64,000 nt of DNA from Nocardia mangyaensis (lineage in GTDB: Bacteria; Actinomycetota; Actinomycetes; Mycobacteriales; Mycobacteriaceae), in the NCBI RefSeq assembly GCF_001886715.1, contig NZ_CP018082.1:1984001-2048000 (forward strand), written 5' to 3'. Every line of letters begins with the position of its first letter. Position 1 is the first letter of the stretch. The notes under the pieces are model-generated. The model saw only the letters and a program-made list of their open reading frames with translations. It was not told the DNA's origin and did not search any database. Below are positions 7,614 to 17,127 of the stretch, piece by piece. The position numbers were made by a program, and so were the translations under genes.

Positions 7614-8749
7614 GTGGACAGGAGCGAAGCGAGATGGGTCGCGAACCCACCGAAGACGAACTGGACGCGATGTCGCGCGACGAGCTGGTCGAGCTCGGCA
7701 CCGCGCGCGACGACGTCGAGGTCGTGTACCGCGGCGAGCGGTGGCCGGTCGAAGGTACCCGCGCCGAGAAGCGCGCCGAACGTCAGGTGACGTTCTGGTT
7801 CGCCATCTCCGGACTCGCCGCCGTGGCCCTGGTCGGCGTCTTCCTGTTCTGGCCGTGGGAGTGGAAGGGCAACGGCCAGGACGGCCACGGCGCCTACTCG
7901 CTGTTCACCCCGCTGATCGGTCTGAGCTTCGGTATCTCGGTGCTGGTCATCGGCGTCGCGATGGTGCTGATCCGCAAGAAGTTCATCCCCGCCGAGATCT
8001 CCATCCAGCAGCGTCACGACGGCCCGTCCGAAGAGGTCGAGCGCCGCACCCTGGCAGCCGAGCTGCAGGACGCGCTCGACACCTCCACGCTGGGGCGTCG
8101 CAAGATGATGCTCGGCACCGCGGGCGCCGGTGTCGGCGTGCTCGGTGTCGGCGCGCTGCTGGTGTTCGTCGGCGGCATGATCAAGAACCCGTGGGCCAAG
8201 GGCGACAAGTCGCCGCTGTGGGTTTCGGGCTGGACCCCGGACTACCCCGGCGAGACCATCTACCTTCGCCGCGACACCGGTCGCCCCGAGGACATCGTGC
8301 TGGTGCGCCCCGAGGATCTGGACGCGGGCGCCATGGAGACGGTGTTCCCGTGGAAGGAGAAGTGGCGTGGCGACTCGCACGAGACGCTGCAGTCGCTGCG
8401 CGGCATCCGCAACTCCGTCATGCTGATCCGCCTGCGGACCGCCGACGCCGAGAAGGCGATCAAGCGCAAGGGCCAGGAGAGCTTCAACTACGGCGACTAC
8501 TTCGCCTACTCGAAGATCTGCACCCACCTCGGCTGCCCCACCTCGCTGTTCGAGCAGCAGACCAACCGGATCCTGTGTCCCTGCCACCAGTCGCAGTTCT
8601 TGGCGACCGAGTGGGGTAAGCCGATCTTCGGTCCCGCCGCCCGTGCGCTGCCGCAGCTGCCGATCACCGTCAACTCCGAGGGCTTCCTGGTCGCCAACGG
8701 CGACTTCATCGAGCCGCTCGGCCCGGCCTTCTGGGAGCGTCGTTCATGA
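7610..8749 (+). CDS. qcrA: Rieske iron-sulfur subunit of bcc complex
   Basis: QcrA (379 residues from ATG 7610) has the three N-terminal membrane helices peculiar to actinobacterial Rieske proteins and a C-terminal [2Fe-2S] domain. Ligands are Cys304/His306 in CTHLGC and Cys323/His326 in CPCH, with Cys309 and Cys325 placed for the stabilising disulfide. ATG 7610 overlaps the qcrC stop; ATG 7634, preceded by a purine-rich GAGCGAAGCGAG repeat, is a possible alternative start. The product accepts electrons from quinol at the Qo site of QcrB. Confidence 0.95.
   Translation: MSGQERSEMGREPTEDELDAMSRDELVELGTARDDVEVVYRGERWPVEGTRAEKRAERQVTFWFAISGLAAVALVGVFLFWPWEWKGNGQDGHGAYSLFTPLIGLSFGISVLVIGVAMVLIRKKFIPAEISIQQRHDGPSEEVERRTLAAELQDALDTSTLGRRKMMLGTAGAGVGVLGVGALLVFVGGMIKNPWAKGDKSPLWVSGWTPDYPGETIYLRRDTGRPEDIVLVRPEDLDAGAMETVFPWKEKWRGDSHETLQSLRGIRNSVMLIRLRTADAEKAIKRKGQESFNYGDYFAYSKICTHLGCPTSLFEQQTNRILCPCHQSQFLATEWGKPIFGPAARALPQLPITVNSEGFLVANGDFIEPLGPAFWERRS
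7622..7633. repeat. GAGCGAAGCGAG short repeat motif at qcrA start
   Basis: GAGCGAAGCGAG sits directly before the second possible qcrA start. A one-mismatch copy occurs at 48992-49003, also at a start codon just before a known gene. This family of motifs is common at gene starts in mycolata as I recall, and may have spread as a small repeat or serve as a purine-rich leader. Confidence 0.4.
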
Positions 8750-10368
8750 GTGCTGTGGCAAGCCAGGCCAATGAGATGGACGAGCGGTATCGCGCCGCCG
8801 CGTTCATGAAGCGGTCGATCAACAAGGTCTTCCCGACCCACTGGTCGTTCCTGCTCGGCGAGATCGCGCTCTACGCGTTCATCATCCTGCTGCTGTCGGG
8901 TGTGTACCTGACACTGTTCTTCGACCCGTCGCTGGTCCACGTGGTCTACGACGGCGCCTACCAGCCGCTGCGCGGTGTCGGTATGTCGAGGGCCTACGAG
9001 ACCACGCTGAACATCTCCTTCGAGGTGCGCGGCGGTCTGTTCGTCCGCCAGGTCCACCACTGGGCGGCGCTGCTGTTCGCGGCGTCGATCATCATCCACC
9101 TGTTCCGCATCTTCTTCACCGGCGCGTTCCGCAAGCCGCGTGAGGCGAACTGGGTGATCGGCTCGTTGCTGCTGATCCTGGCCATGTTCGAGGGCTTCTT
9201 CGGCTACTCGCTGCCCGACGACCTGCTCTCGGGTACCGGTCTGCGCGCCGCGTTCTCCGGTATCACGATCGGTATCCCGGTCGTCGGTACCTGGATGCAC
9301 TGGCTGATCTTCAACGGTGATTTCCCCGGCGACATCATCATCCCGCGCCTCTACATCGCGCACGTGCTGTTGCTGCCCGGCATCATCCTGGCGCTGATCG
9401 GCGCGCACGTCGCGCTGGTCTGGTACCAGAAGCACACTCAGTTCCCCGGACCGGCCCGCACCGAGCACAACGTCGTCGGCGCGCGCATCATCCCGGTGTT
9501 CGCCGCCGACCAGGGCGCGTTCTTCGCGTTCACCCTGGGCATCGTCGGCATCATGGGTGGTGTCCTGCAGATCAACCCGGTGTGGAACCTCGGTCCGTAC
9601 AACCCCTCACAGGTGTCGGCGGGTTCACAGCCCGACTTCTACATGATGTGGACCGATGGTATGGCGCGCCTGATGCCCGCCTGGGAGCTCTACCTGGGTC
9701 GGTACACGATCCCGGCGGCGTTCTGGGTCGCGCTGGTGATGGGCCTGGTGTTCACGCTGCTGATCGCCTACCCATGGATCGAGAAGCGCCTCACCGGTGA
9801 CACCACCGCGCATCACAACCTGCTGCAGCGTCCGCGCGACGTGCCGGTGCGTACCGCGATCGGCGCCATGGCCATCACGTTCTACGTGATCCTGACCCTG
9901 TCGTGCATCAACGACATCATCGCGTTCAAGTTCGACATCTCGCTGAACGCGACGACCTGGATCGGTCGTATCGGCGTGCTGCTCGGCCCGCCGCTGGCGT
10001 ACTTCATCGCCTACCGGTTCTGCATCGGCCTGCAGCGCAGTGACCGGGCGGTGCTCGAGCACGGCATCGAGACCGGTGTGATCAAGCGACTGCCGCACGG
10101 TGAGTACATCGAGGTGCACCAGCCGCTGGGCCCGGTCGACTCGCACGGTCACCCGATCCCGCTGGAGTACCAGGGCGCCCCGGTACCCAAGAAGATGAAC
10201 AAGCTGGGTTCGGCGGGCAAGCCGGGCACCGGCAGCTTCCTGACGCCCGATCCCAAGTCCGAGGCCGAGGCCTGGGCCGAGGTCGAGGAGAACGAGGAGC
10301 ATCGGATGCTCGGCGTACTCGCCGAACAGCAGGCGATCGCCAATCGCAGCGAGCCGAACGGTCACTGA
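8746..10368 (+). CDS. qcrB: Cytochrome b subunit of bcc complex
   Basis: QcrB (540 residues) is the quinol-oxidising membrane core. The two b haems are bracketed by His104-X13-His118 and His206-X14-His221. The Qo-site PEWY motif is replaced by PDFY (SQPDFYMMW), as in other actinobacteria. The C-terminus carries a long charged cytoplasmic extension. Its ATG overlaps the qcrA stop as ATGA. In mycobacteria this subunit is the target of imidazopyridine inhibitors such as telacebec. A strong terminator follows 20 bp after the stop. Confidence 0.97.
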   Translation: MSAVASQANEMDERYRAAAFMKRSINKVFPTHWSFLLGEIALYAFIILLLSGVYLTLFFDPSLVHVVYDGAYQPLRGVGMSRAYETTLNISFEVRGGLFVRQVHHWAALLFAASIIIHLFRIFFTGAFRKPREANWVIGSLLLILAMFEGFFGYSLPDDLLSGTGLRAAFSGITIGIPVVGTWMHWLIFNGDFPGDIIIPRLYIAHVLLLPGIILALIGAHVALVWYQKHTQFPGPARTEHNVVGARIIPVFAADQGAFFAFTLGIVGIMGGVLQINPVWNLGPYNPSQVSAGSQPDFYMMWTDGMARLMPAWELYLGRYTIPAAFWVALVMGLVFTLLIAYPWIEKRLTGDTTAHHNLLQRPRDVPVRTAIGAMAITFYVILTLSCINDIIAFKFDISLNATTWIGRIGVLLGPPLAYFIAYRFCIGLQRSDRAVLEHGIETGVIKRLPHGEYIEVHQPLGPVDSHGHPIPLEYQGAPVPKKMNKLGSAGKPGTGSFLTPDPKSEAEAWAEVEENEEHRMLGVLAEQQAIANRSEPNGH

Positions 10369-10387
10369 CCGCGCGTCCCGACGCAGC

Positions 10388-10419
10388 AAGGCCCCGAGTC
10401 GAATTCGACTCGGGGCCTT
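10388..10419. terminator. 32-bp perfect palindrome, bidirectional terminator
   Basis: Two 16-nt arms (AAGGCCCCGAGTCGAA and its reverse complement) meet without a spacer. The element lies between convergent qcrB and the exonuclease gene and would end transcription from both sides. Confidence 0.85.
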
Positions 10420-10436
10420 CGCCTGTCGGTGACCGC

Positions 10437-10988
10437 TCAGAGGCGGGGAGTACGCCGGTAGGACTCGATGGCCTCGAACTTGGCCAGGTTGTGCCGGGCG
10501 TCGGCCAGCGCGTCATGGGCGTCGCCGGGGATCGGCGGCAGGTCGGGGCTGCCGTGCGCGACCCAGTGCTGGCGCAGCTCGTTGGTATAGCGCGGCATGC
10601 CCTTGGGCAGCGCGGTCATGTCACCCCACAGTTGGCACAGCGCGACATGGTCGTAGGCGGAGACCCAGGCCCACAGCTCCGGCTGCACGCTGGGCCGCGG
10701 CAGGAAGAACTTGAACAGGTCGTCGCGGATCTGCTCCCTGGTGCGATACAGCGACGATCCCGCGGGCGGCAACTTCGGCAGCACGTGCTTGCGGACCCAG
10801 GGACCGGCGCGCCCGGCATCGAATTCGGTGGACACCGCGTAGTACTCGCGCCCGTCCTCACAGACGACGCCGATCGAGACCAGGTCGATGGTGACGCCGT
10901 CCTCGATGAATTCCGAGTCGTAGAAATATCGCAGGGAGATCGCCTCTTCGTGCAGGTGGGCGGCCGTGCTCGCCCGGGAGGACGGCAC
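10437..10988 (-). CDS. DEDDh 3'-5' exoribonuclease (Rv2179c family)
   Basis: The product (up to 183 residues) belongs to the polyadenylate-specific 3'-exoribonuclease AS group. RYFYDSEFIEDG supplies the first acidic pair, AYDHVALCQLWG the middle Asp, and HDALADA the terminal His-Asp motif. Homologues begin with a Met directly before RYFYDSEF. Here that codon is CTG (10934), with AAGAGG about 12 nt upstream, while the nearest standard start is GTG 10988. Coordinates use the GTG; initiation at CTG is possible. It lies next to aroG as in M. tuberculosis. Confidence 0.85.
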   Translation of the reverse strand: MPSSRASTAAHLHEEAISLRYFYDSEFIEDGVTIDLVSIGVVCEDGREYYAVSTEFDAGRAGPWVRKHVLPKLPPAGSSLYRTREQIRDDLFKFFLPRPSVQPELWAWVSAYDHVALCQLWGDMTALPKGMPRYTNELRQHWVAHGSPDLPPIPGDAHDALADARHNLAKFEAIESYRRTPRL

Positions 10989-11116
10989 CGGCCAGCGGGC
11001 CCACAGTGTGTTGGTGGAACCCTATGCGCGCCTCGCGCGCGCGGTGCGCACAGGGTCGCCGGTACGCGACCGGGGCCGGGCGGCACGCCGGATATCCGCC
11101 CGTTGCCTCGGGTCCG

Positions 11117-11122
11117 TATTCT
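11117..11122 (+). promoter_or_regulatory. -10 element of likely leaderless aroG
   Basis: TATTCT ends 7 nt before GTG 11129, and there is no ribosome site. The spacing places the transcription start at the first base of the GTG codon. Confidence 0.6.
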
Positions 11123-11125
11123 TAG

Positions 11126-12514
<1,389 letters not shown>

Positions 12515-12579
12515 GTCAGAGCTCCGACAACCCGGCCGCGCACCCGCGACCCCGAGGAGCGGCGGCCACGCAGTGGCCG

Positions 12580-12669
12580 GTCGCGGCCGGGTCGCCGGTC
12601 AGCGCTCGAAGCGCATGCGCCGCAGGCGCGAGTCTCGAGCGCTGACCGGCGACCCCCAGGGGCCGCGAC
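12580..12669. terminator. Long inverted repeat between convergent genes
   Basis: Arms at 12589-12609 and 12635-12655 are perfectly complementary over 21 bp around a 25-nt loop. A second 9-bp stem (GTCGCGGCC at 12580-12588 with GGCCGCGAC at 12661-12669) extends it across a 5-nt bulge. It separates convergent aroG and the SRPBCC gene. It is much longer than a usual terminator and may be a small mobile or dispersed repeat doing that job. Confidence 0.65.
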
Positions 12670-12671
12670 TC

Positions 12672-12687
12672 GAGCGCGCCAGCGCTC
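12672..12687 (-). terminator. Small hairpin at the end of the SRPBCC gene
   Basis: GAGCGC (12672-12677) and GCGCTC (12682-12687) pair around a 4-nt loop and overlap the stop codon of the minus-strand gene. It adjoins the larger inverted repeat. Confidence 0.4.
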
Positions 12688-13171
12688 AAACAGACACCAG
12701 GTCGTCGATCTGGTTGATCGCGCCGGTCGCGCCTTCGACCACGCCCATGTCGAGCACCTTCTGCAGGCCCTCGGCGCTGTCGTAGATGCCCACGTAGGTG
12801 GCGATCGTGTGGCCGTCGCGTTCTTCGAAGGTGTAGGTGTTGGTGGCGACGGGCATCGACTCGACCGGGTTGTAGTTCTCGTCGGCGAAGCCGTCCCGGA
12901 ACACGAACCCGTTCGGCTCGTCGACGGAGACGATCTCCCAGTACCCGGGGTACTTCTCGCCTTCGGGGCTGGTCATGTAGTAGGTGACCCGGCCACCGGG
13001 GGTGAGCGAGTGCTCGACCACGGTCGCGGGGTAGGTGGGCGGGCCCCAGATCTTCTCCAGCTGGCGCGGGTCGGCGTAGACCTGCCAGATCCGCTCGCGC
13101 GGGGCCGCGAATTCGGCGGTCAGCGTGAGGGTGCGGGTGTCGAGATCGTGGGTGACGTTGGTGACGGGCAT
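12686..13171 (-). CDS. SRPBCC/AHSA1-family protein
   Basis: The 161-residue product has the START-like fold pattern of Aha1-type proteins: an N-terminal strand, FAAPRERIWQVYADPRQLEKIWGP (given here as FAAPRERIWQ and DPRQLEKIWGP), GGRVTYYM, then a C-terminal helix. Such proteins bind hydrophobic ligands in a deep cavity, and the ligand cannot be read from sequence. It is co-transcribed with the ArsR gene just upstream, with a 3-nt gap and its own GGAGG site. This regulator-SRPBCC pairing is common in actinobacteria. Confidence 0.85.
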   Translation of the reverse strand: MPVTNVTHDLDTRTLTLTAEFAAPRERIWQVYADPRQLEKIWGPPTYPATVVEHSLTPGGRVTYYMTSPEGEKYPGYWEIVSVDEPNGFVFRDGFADENYNPVESMPVATNTYTFEERDGHTIATYVGIYDSAEGLQKVLDMGVVEGATGAINQIDDLVSV

Positions 13172-13174
13172 GAT

Positions 13175-13516
13175 TCATACCTCCGGGTGAGGGTTGATCG
13201 CTATGAGGTCGTCGATGCGGCCGATCCGGCCGCGCCAGATCTGTTCCAGTTCCGCGAGCATGCCGGCGACCGCGCGGACCGCGGCGACGTCACCACTGGC
13301 CAGTTGTTCCCTGCCCTGGCGTCGCTTGGTCAGTAGCCCGGCCCGTTCCAGCACGGCCACGTGCTTCTGGACGGCGGCGAAGCTCATGTCGTAGTTCTCC
13401 GCCAGTGCCGACACCGAATGCTCCCCGGCCAGCACCCGGCGCACGATGTCGCGCCGGGTGCGGTCGGCGAGGGCGTGGAACAGGGCGTCTGCCGCGTCCT
13501 CGTCGGTGTCGTTCAC
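13175..13516 (-). CDS. ArsR-family transcriptional repressor
   Basis: The 113-residue protein is a winged helix-turn-helix regulator: DRTRRDIVRRVLAGE, then the recognition region MSFAAVQKHVAVLERAGLL. The metal site ELCVCD is absent, so it belongs to the non-metal ArsR group often paired with AHSA1 genes. GTG 13516 is chosen because TACATT ends 7 nt before it, predicting a leaderless mRNA; the frame also opens at TTG 13531 inside the operator. Autorepression is likely from the inverted repeat lying between its -35 and -10 boxes. Confidence 0.85.
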   Translation of the reverse strand: MNDTDEDAADALFHALADRTRRDIVRRVLAGEHSVSALAENYDMSFAAVQKHVAVLERAGLLTKRRQGREQLASGDVAAVRAVAGMLAELEQIWRGRIGRIDDLIAINPHPEV

Positions 13517-13522
13517 CCTTCT

Positions 13523-13553
13523 AATGTACAACCAGGTGGTTGTATGTTGTCAA
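13523..13553 (-). promoter_or_regulatory. arsR promoter with ArsR operator
   Basis: On the minus strand TTGACA (plus 13548-13553) and TACATT (plus 13523-13528) are separated by 19 nt. An inverted repeat, TACAACCA/TGGTTGTA with a 2-bp centre (13527-13544), fills the spacer and overlaps the -10. A dimeric repressor bound there would exclude RNA polymerase. Confidence 0.7.
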
Positions 13554-13573
13554 CCCTCGAACGAGAAATCGCA

Positions 13574-15523
13574 TCAGGGGAGGGCGGTGAGGGTGACCGT
13601 GCTGCCCGCCTCCACATTGGAGCTGATCCCGGGTACCTGGCCGATCACCAGCGAACTGTTGGAGTCGGTGATCGACTTGACCTCCACCTGCAGGCCCAGC
13701 TGCTGCAGCTTGGAGCGGGCATTGCCCACGGACTGGCCCATCACATTGGGCACCTTCACCGCGTTCGACACGATCAGCGTCACGCTGTCACCCGACTGCA
13801 GGGTGGCGCCGACCGCCGGATCGGTGCCGATGGCCTTGTCGCCCTCCACGCCCTTGTCGAACTGCACCCTGGTGTCGCGCACGACGAGCCCGGCGCCGGC
13901 CAGCGCGGCCGCCGCGTCCTCGGTGCTCATGCCGCGCACATCCGGCACGTTGACCGGCTGCGAGCCCTTACTGCGATACACCTTCACCTGCGCGCCCATC
14001 GGCAGGACGGTGCCGGGCGCGGGCTCTACCCTGGCCAGCGAGCCCTTCGGCGCGGTGCTCGGCGCCTCGCCGCTGTCGATCGGCTGCAGGCCGGCGTCAC
14101 GGATCGCCTGGTTGACCTCGCTGATCTGGTCGCCGGGGTTGATATCGGGCACCCGCGGCTTGCCGTTGGAGATCAGCACCGCGACGGTGGAACTCTTGGT
14201 GACCCGCGATCCGGCCGAGGGATCGGTGCCCACCACGCCGCCGACAGGGATCGTGTCGGAGGCCTTCTGCCGTAGCTCGGTCTCGAAACCCGCCTCCTGC
14301 AGCACGGCGACCGCGCGCTCGGAATCCATCCCGGCGATCGGGGGCACGGCGGTGTAGCGGCCGACGCCGAGCCACCAGCCGCCGATCCCGACCAGCAGGG
14401 TCAGCGCGGTGACGATGCCGACCCACATCAATCCAGTGCGGCGGGAACGATTGTCCTCGGCCACGAACGGATTCGACAGTGGCGCTGGGGAGTGTGAGGA
14501 CGTGTACTCCTCGGCGCGCGGGCGCGGCGCGGTCACCACCCTGGTGTGCTGCGGTTGCCGGTCCGGCGCCGGAATCGGTGGCGCGAACGCCGGATTCGGG
14601 GTGGCGGGGCGCTCGCCGGGATGATGCGCGTCCCCGGTGTGGTAGCTCTCGCTGAGATGCTCGGCCGAATCGCGTGGCGCGGGAACACGATAGGGCGGCA
14701 GGTTCAGCGCCATCGCGATCGACTGCAGTTCCGCGGCCATCTGGTGGGCGTCGGCGAAGCGTTGCGCCGGGTCGCGGGAGGTGGCCGTGGCGACCAGTTC
14801 GTCGAACTCGGGCGGCACGCCGCCGATGAACTGGCTCGGCGGCGGCACATCGTTCTCGACCCGCTGATAGGCCACCGACAGCGAGTTGTCGCCGGTGAAC
14901 GGCACCCGGCCGGTGAGCAACTCGAAGATCAGCAAGCCGAAGGAGTACACATCGCTGCGCGCGTCGGCGGTGCCGGTGGTGACCTGTTCGGGCGAGAGGT
15001 AGGCGGCGGTGCCGAGGATCACGCTGGCGGAGGTGGTGTTGGCGGCGGCGACGGCGCGCACCAGACCGAAGTCGGCGATTTTCACCTCGCCCGCGTCGGA
15101 GATCAGCACATTCTCCGGTTTGACGTCGCGGTGCACCAGGCCCGCGTCGTGGGCGGTACCGATCGCGCGCAGCACCGGCTCGGCCACCGCGCGCACGGCG
15201 TGCGGGGGCATCGGTCCGCGTTCACGCAGCAGTTCGCGCAGCGTGCCACCTTCGACCAGTTCCATGATCAGGAACGGGTATTCCCCGTCGATGCCCTGGT
15301 CGTACACCGCGACCAGCGAGGGGTGCTTGAGCTTGGCCACCGCGCGCGCCTCGAACTCGAAGCGGGTGAGAAACTGCGGGTCACCGGCGAACTTCGGATC
15401 CATCACCTTGATCGCCACCGGGCGGTCGAGACGGGTGTCGGTTCCGCGGAACACCATCGACATTCCGCCGCGGGCGATCGGCGCATCGATGCGATAGCGC
15501 CCTTCCAGCATCTGGCCGATCAA
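13574..15523 (-). CDS. pknL: Ser/Thr protein kinase with PASTA repeats
   Basis: This 649-residue transmembrane kinase has an N-terminal kinase domain with Lys39 (VAIKVMD), catalytic Asp133 in HRDVKPEN, DFG at 151-153 and an activation loop rich in Thr/Ser. One membrane helix spans about 364-387, followed by roughly four extracellular PASTA repeats that sense muropeptides or lipid II. Mycobacterial PknL lacks PASTA repeats; the Corynebacterium form has them. TTG 15523 is preferred because GGAGGA lies 5-6 nt upstream. The divergent neighbour is the homologue of its known mycobacterial substrate Rv2175c. Confidence 0.92.
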   Translation of the reverse strand: MIGQMLEGRYRIDAPIARGGMSMVFRGTDTRLDRPVAIKVMDPKFAGDPQFLTRFEFEARAVAKLKHPSLVAVYDQGIDGEYPFLIMELVEGGTLRELLRERGPMPPHAVRAVAEPVLRAIGTAHDAGLVHRDVKPENVLISDAGEVKIADFGLVRAVAAANTTSASVILGTAAYLSPEQVTTGTADARSDVYSFGLLIFELLTGRVPFTGDNSLSVAYQRVENDVPPPSQFIGGVPPEFDELVATATSRDPAQRFADAHQMAAELQSIAMALNLPPYRVPAPRDSAEHLSESYHTGDAHHPGERPATPNPAFAPPIPAPDRQPQHTRVVTAPRPRAEEYTSSHSPAPLSNPFVAEDNRSRRTGLMWVGIVTALTLLVGIGGWWLGVGRYTAVPPIAGMDSERAVAVLQEAGFETELRQKASDTIPVGGVVGTDPSAGSRVTKSSTVAVLISNGKPRVPDINPGDQISEVNQAIRDAGLQPIDSGEAPSTAPKGSLARVEPAPGTVLPMGAQVKVYRSKGSQPVNVPDVRGMSTEDAAAALAGAGLVVRDTRVQFDKGVEGDKAIGTDPAVGATLQSGDSVTLIVSNAVKVPNVMGQSVGNARSKLQQLGLQVEVKSITDSNSSLVIGQVPGISSNVEAGSTVTLTALP

Positions 15524-15633
15524 GTGCGTCCTCCGGCGTACGACAAACAGGCCACGGTGTGCGGCCCCCACGATCGTAACCGGGCGACCCGTGCAGGCCA
15601 GCCACTGCTCGCCGGTACCCACGTATTACCGTT

Positions 15634-16008
15634 GTGTGGGTGAGTGCCTTCCCCTGCAGCGACGATGTGCTGCCCGACACCGAAACCATCGTCTCGCTTC
15701 CCGAGGCCGCCGAAATCCTCGGTGTCCCGGTCACCGCGGTGCACCAACTCCTGCGTGACCATCAGCTCATCGCGATCCGCCGCAACGGCGTCGCGGGCAT
15801 CCCCTCGCGCTTCTTCGACGACAACGACGAGATCGTCCGCATGCTGCCCGGCCTGATCACGGTGATGCGCGACGGCAAGTACAGCGACGAGGAGATCCTG
15901 CGCTGGATCTACACCCCCGACGACTCCCTCCCCGGCCGCCCCGTCGACGCCCTGCACGGCGATCTGGCCCGCGAAGTCGTCCGCCGCGCCGCCGCCGAAC
16001 CCTTCTGA
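15634..16008 (+). CDS. Helix-turn-helix DNA-binding protein (Rv2175c family)
   Basis: This 124-residue protein has a winged helix-turn-helix (LPEAAEILGVPVTAVHQLLRD, read as LPEAAEILGV and TAVHQLLRD) followed by the family domain ending VDALHGDLAREVVRRA. In M. tuberculosis the homologue binds DNA and is phosphorylated by PknL near its N-terminus, which abolishes binding. The divergent pknL gene here supports the same pairing. The N-terminal region contains Ser and Thr residues that could be targets. GTG 15634 and in-frame GTG 15640 are both possible starts. Confidence 0.85.
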   Translation: MWVSAFPCSDDVLPDTETIVSLPEAAEILGVPVTAVHQLLRDHQLIAIRRNGVAGIPSRFFDDNDEIVRMLPGLITVMRDGKYSDEEILRWIYTPDDSLPGRPVDALHGDLAREVVRRAAAEPF

Positions 16009-16035
16009 TCTCGGTTCGAAGTCCGGCGCGGCCTC

Positions 16036-16089
16036 CCGCAACGCGCTGACCGGCACCGCTCGCGATGGCGAGAACGCGGGCCGTTGCGG
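16036..16089. terminator. Nested inverted repeat between convergent genes
   Basis: CCGCAACG (16036-16043) pairs with CGTTGCGG (16082-16089), and an inner CTCGC/GCGAG hairpin (16059-16072) lies within. An alternative pairing, CGCTGACC with GGTCAGCG, overlaps the crtB stop. It is a plausible bidirectional terminator between the Rv2175c-like gene and crtB. Confidence 0.5.
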
Positions 16090-17127
16090 TCAGCGGCGCC
16101 GGGTCGCGGTGGCGAAGCCCTTGGTGGCGACCAGGATTCGGCGGCGGCGGGGGACGCGGGCTCTGGCGGCGAAGACCTGGTATTCGGCGGCTTCGATGCG
16201 GTCGAGGATCTCGGCGTAGAGGATGCGGGCGGTGCTGATCGCGGGGCGGACCCGGGGGTCGAGCAGGTCGATGCCGGGGGTGGCGCGGCGGTAGATGTCG
16301 CGGTTGATCGCGATCAGGTGGGCCAGGGCGCGGCGCAGGGGTGCGTCGGTGTGGCCGGTGCGGCGGGCTTCGCGCAGGTGCGCTTCGTCGACACCGAATG
16401 CGGCCAGTTCCTCGGTGGGCAGGTAGATGCGGTCGCGGTCGAGATCCTCGGCGACATCGCGCAGGAAGTTGGTGAGCTGGAAGGCTTCGCCGAGCGCCGC
16501 CGCGGCCGGTTCGGCCTCGGCGACCGGGACGACGGTGCCGAGGACGGGCAGCAGCTGCAGGCCGATGGCGGCAGCGGACCCACGCATGTATTCGCGCAGC
16601 TCGGCCATGGTGGCGTAGCGGGTGCGATGGGTGGCGGTGCCGGGGACGTCCATGCGCATGGCGTCGAGGAACGTCCAGAAGTGGTGGTGATCGATCTCGT
16701 AGCGGGTGATGGTGTCGACGGCCGCGGCGAGGATCGGCAGGGTGCGTGGGTCGCCGTCGATGACGCCGTGGTCGAGCGCGTCGCGCAGCTGTCGCTCGAT
16801 CACGTCGAGCTGCCGCACCACCGAAAAGGCGGAGTCGGCAGTGCCATGCGGAGTGCTGCGGTGCCGACCGAGGCCAGTCGGGTGCCCGGCGAGGCCCTGG
16901 GCGGGGTCGTTCGCGTGATCGACGATGTCGTCGACCATCCGGGCGAAGGCGTACAGCGCGTGCACGGCCTGGCGGCGTGGCGCGGACAGCAGCGTGGCCG
17001 CCAGGTAGTAGGTGCGTCCGTGTTCGGCGGTGATCCGGCGACAGCGCGCGTACGCCTCGCTCAGGTTGCCTGGAGCGATGTCGACGTCTCGGCGCCTGCC
17101 CCCGTCGAGATGAACGCGATCGCTCAT
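16090..17127 (-). CDS. crtB: Phytoene synthase
   Basis: CrtB (345 residues) joins two geranylgeranyl diphosphates head-to-head to give phytoene. Both Asp-rich motifs of trans-isoprenyl synthases are present: FARMVDDIVDHAND near the N-terminus and LTNFLRDVAEDLDRDRIYLP in the centre. Its ATG overlaps the mptA stop as ATGA, so it is the last gene of the crtE-crtI-mptA-crtB operon and is translationally coupled to a mannosyltransferase. Confidence 0.93.
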   Translation of the reverse strand: MSDRVHLDGGRRRDVDIAPGNLSEAYARCRRITAEHGRTYYLAATLLSAPRRQAVHALYAFARMVDDIVDHANDPAQGLAGHPTGLGRHRSTPHGTADSAFSVVRQLDVIERQLRDALDHGVIDGDPRTLPILAAAVDTITRYEIDHHHFWTFLDAMRMDVPGTATHRTRYATMAELREYMRGSAAAIGLQLLPVLGTVVPVAEAEPAAAALGEAFQLTNFLRDVAEDLDRDRIYLPTEELAAFGVDEAHLREARRTGHTDAPLRRALAHLIAINRDIYRRATPGIDLLDPRVRPAISTARILYAEILDRIEAAEYQVFAARARVPRRRRILVATKGFATATRRR

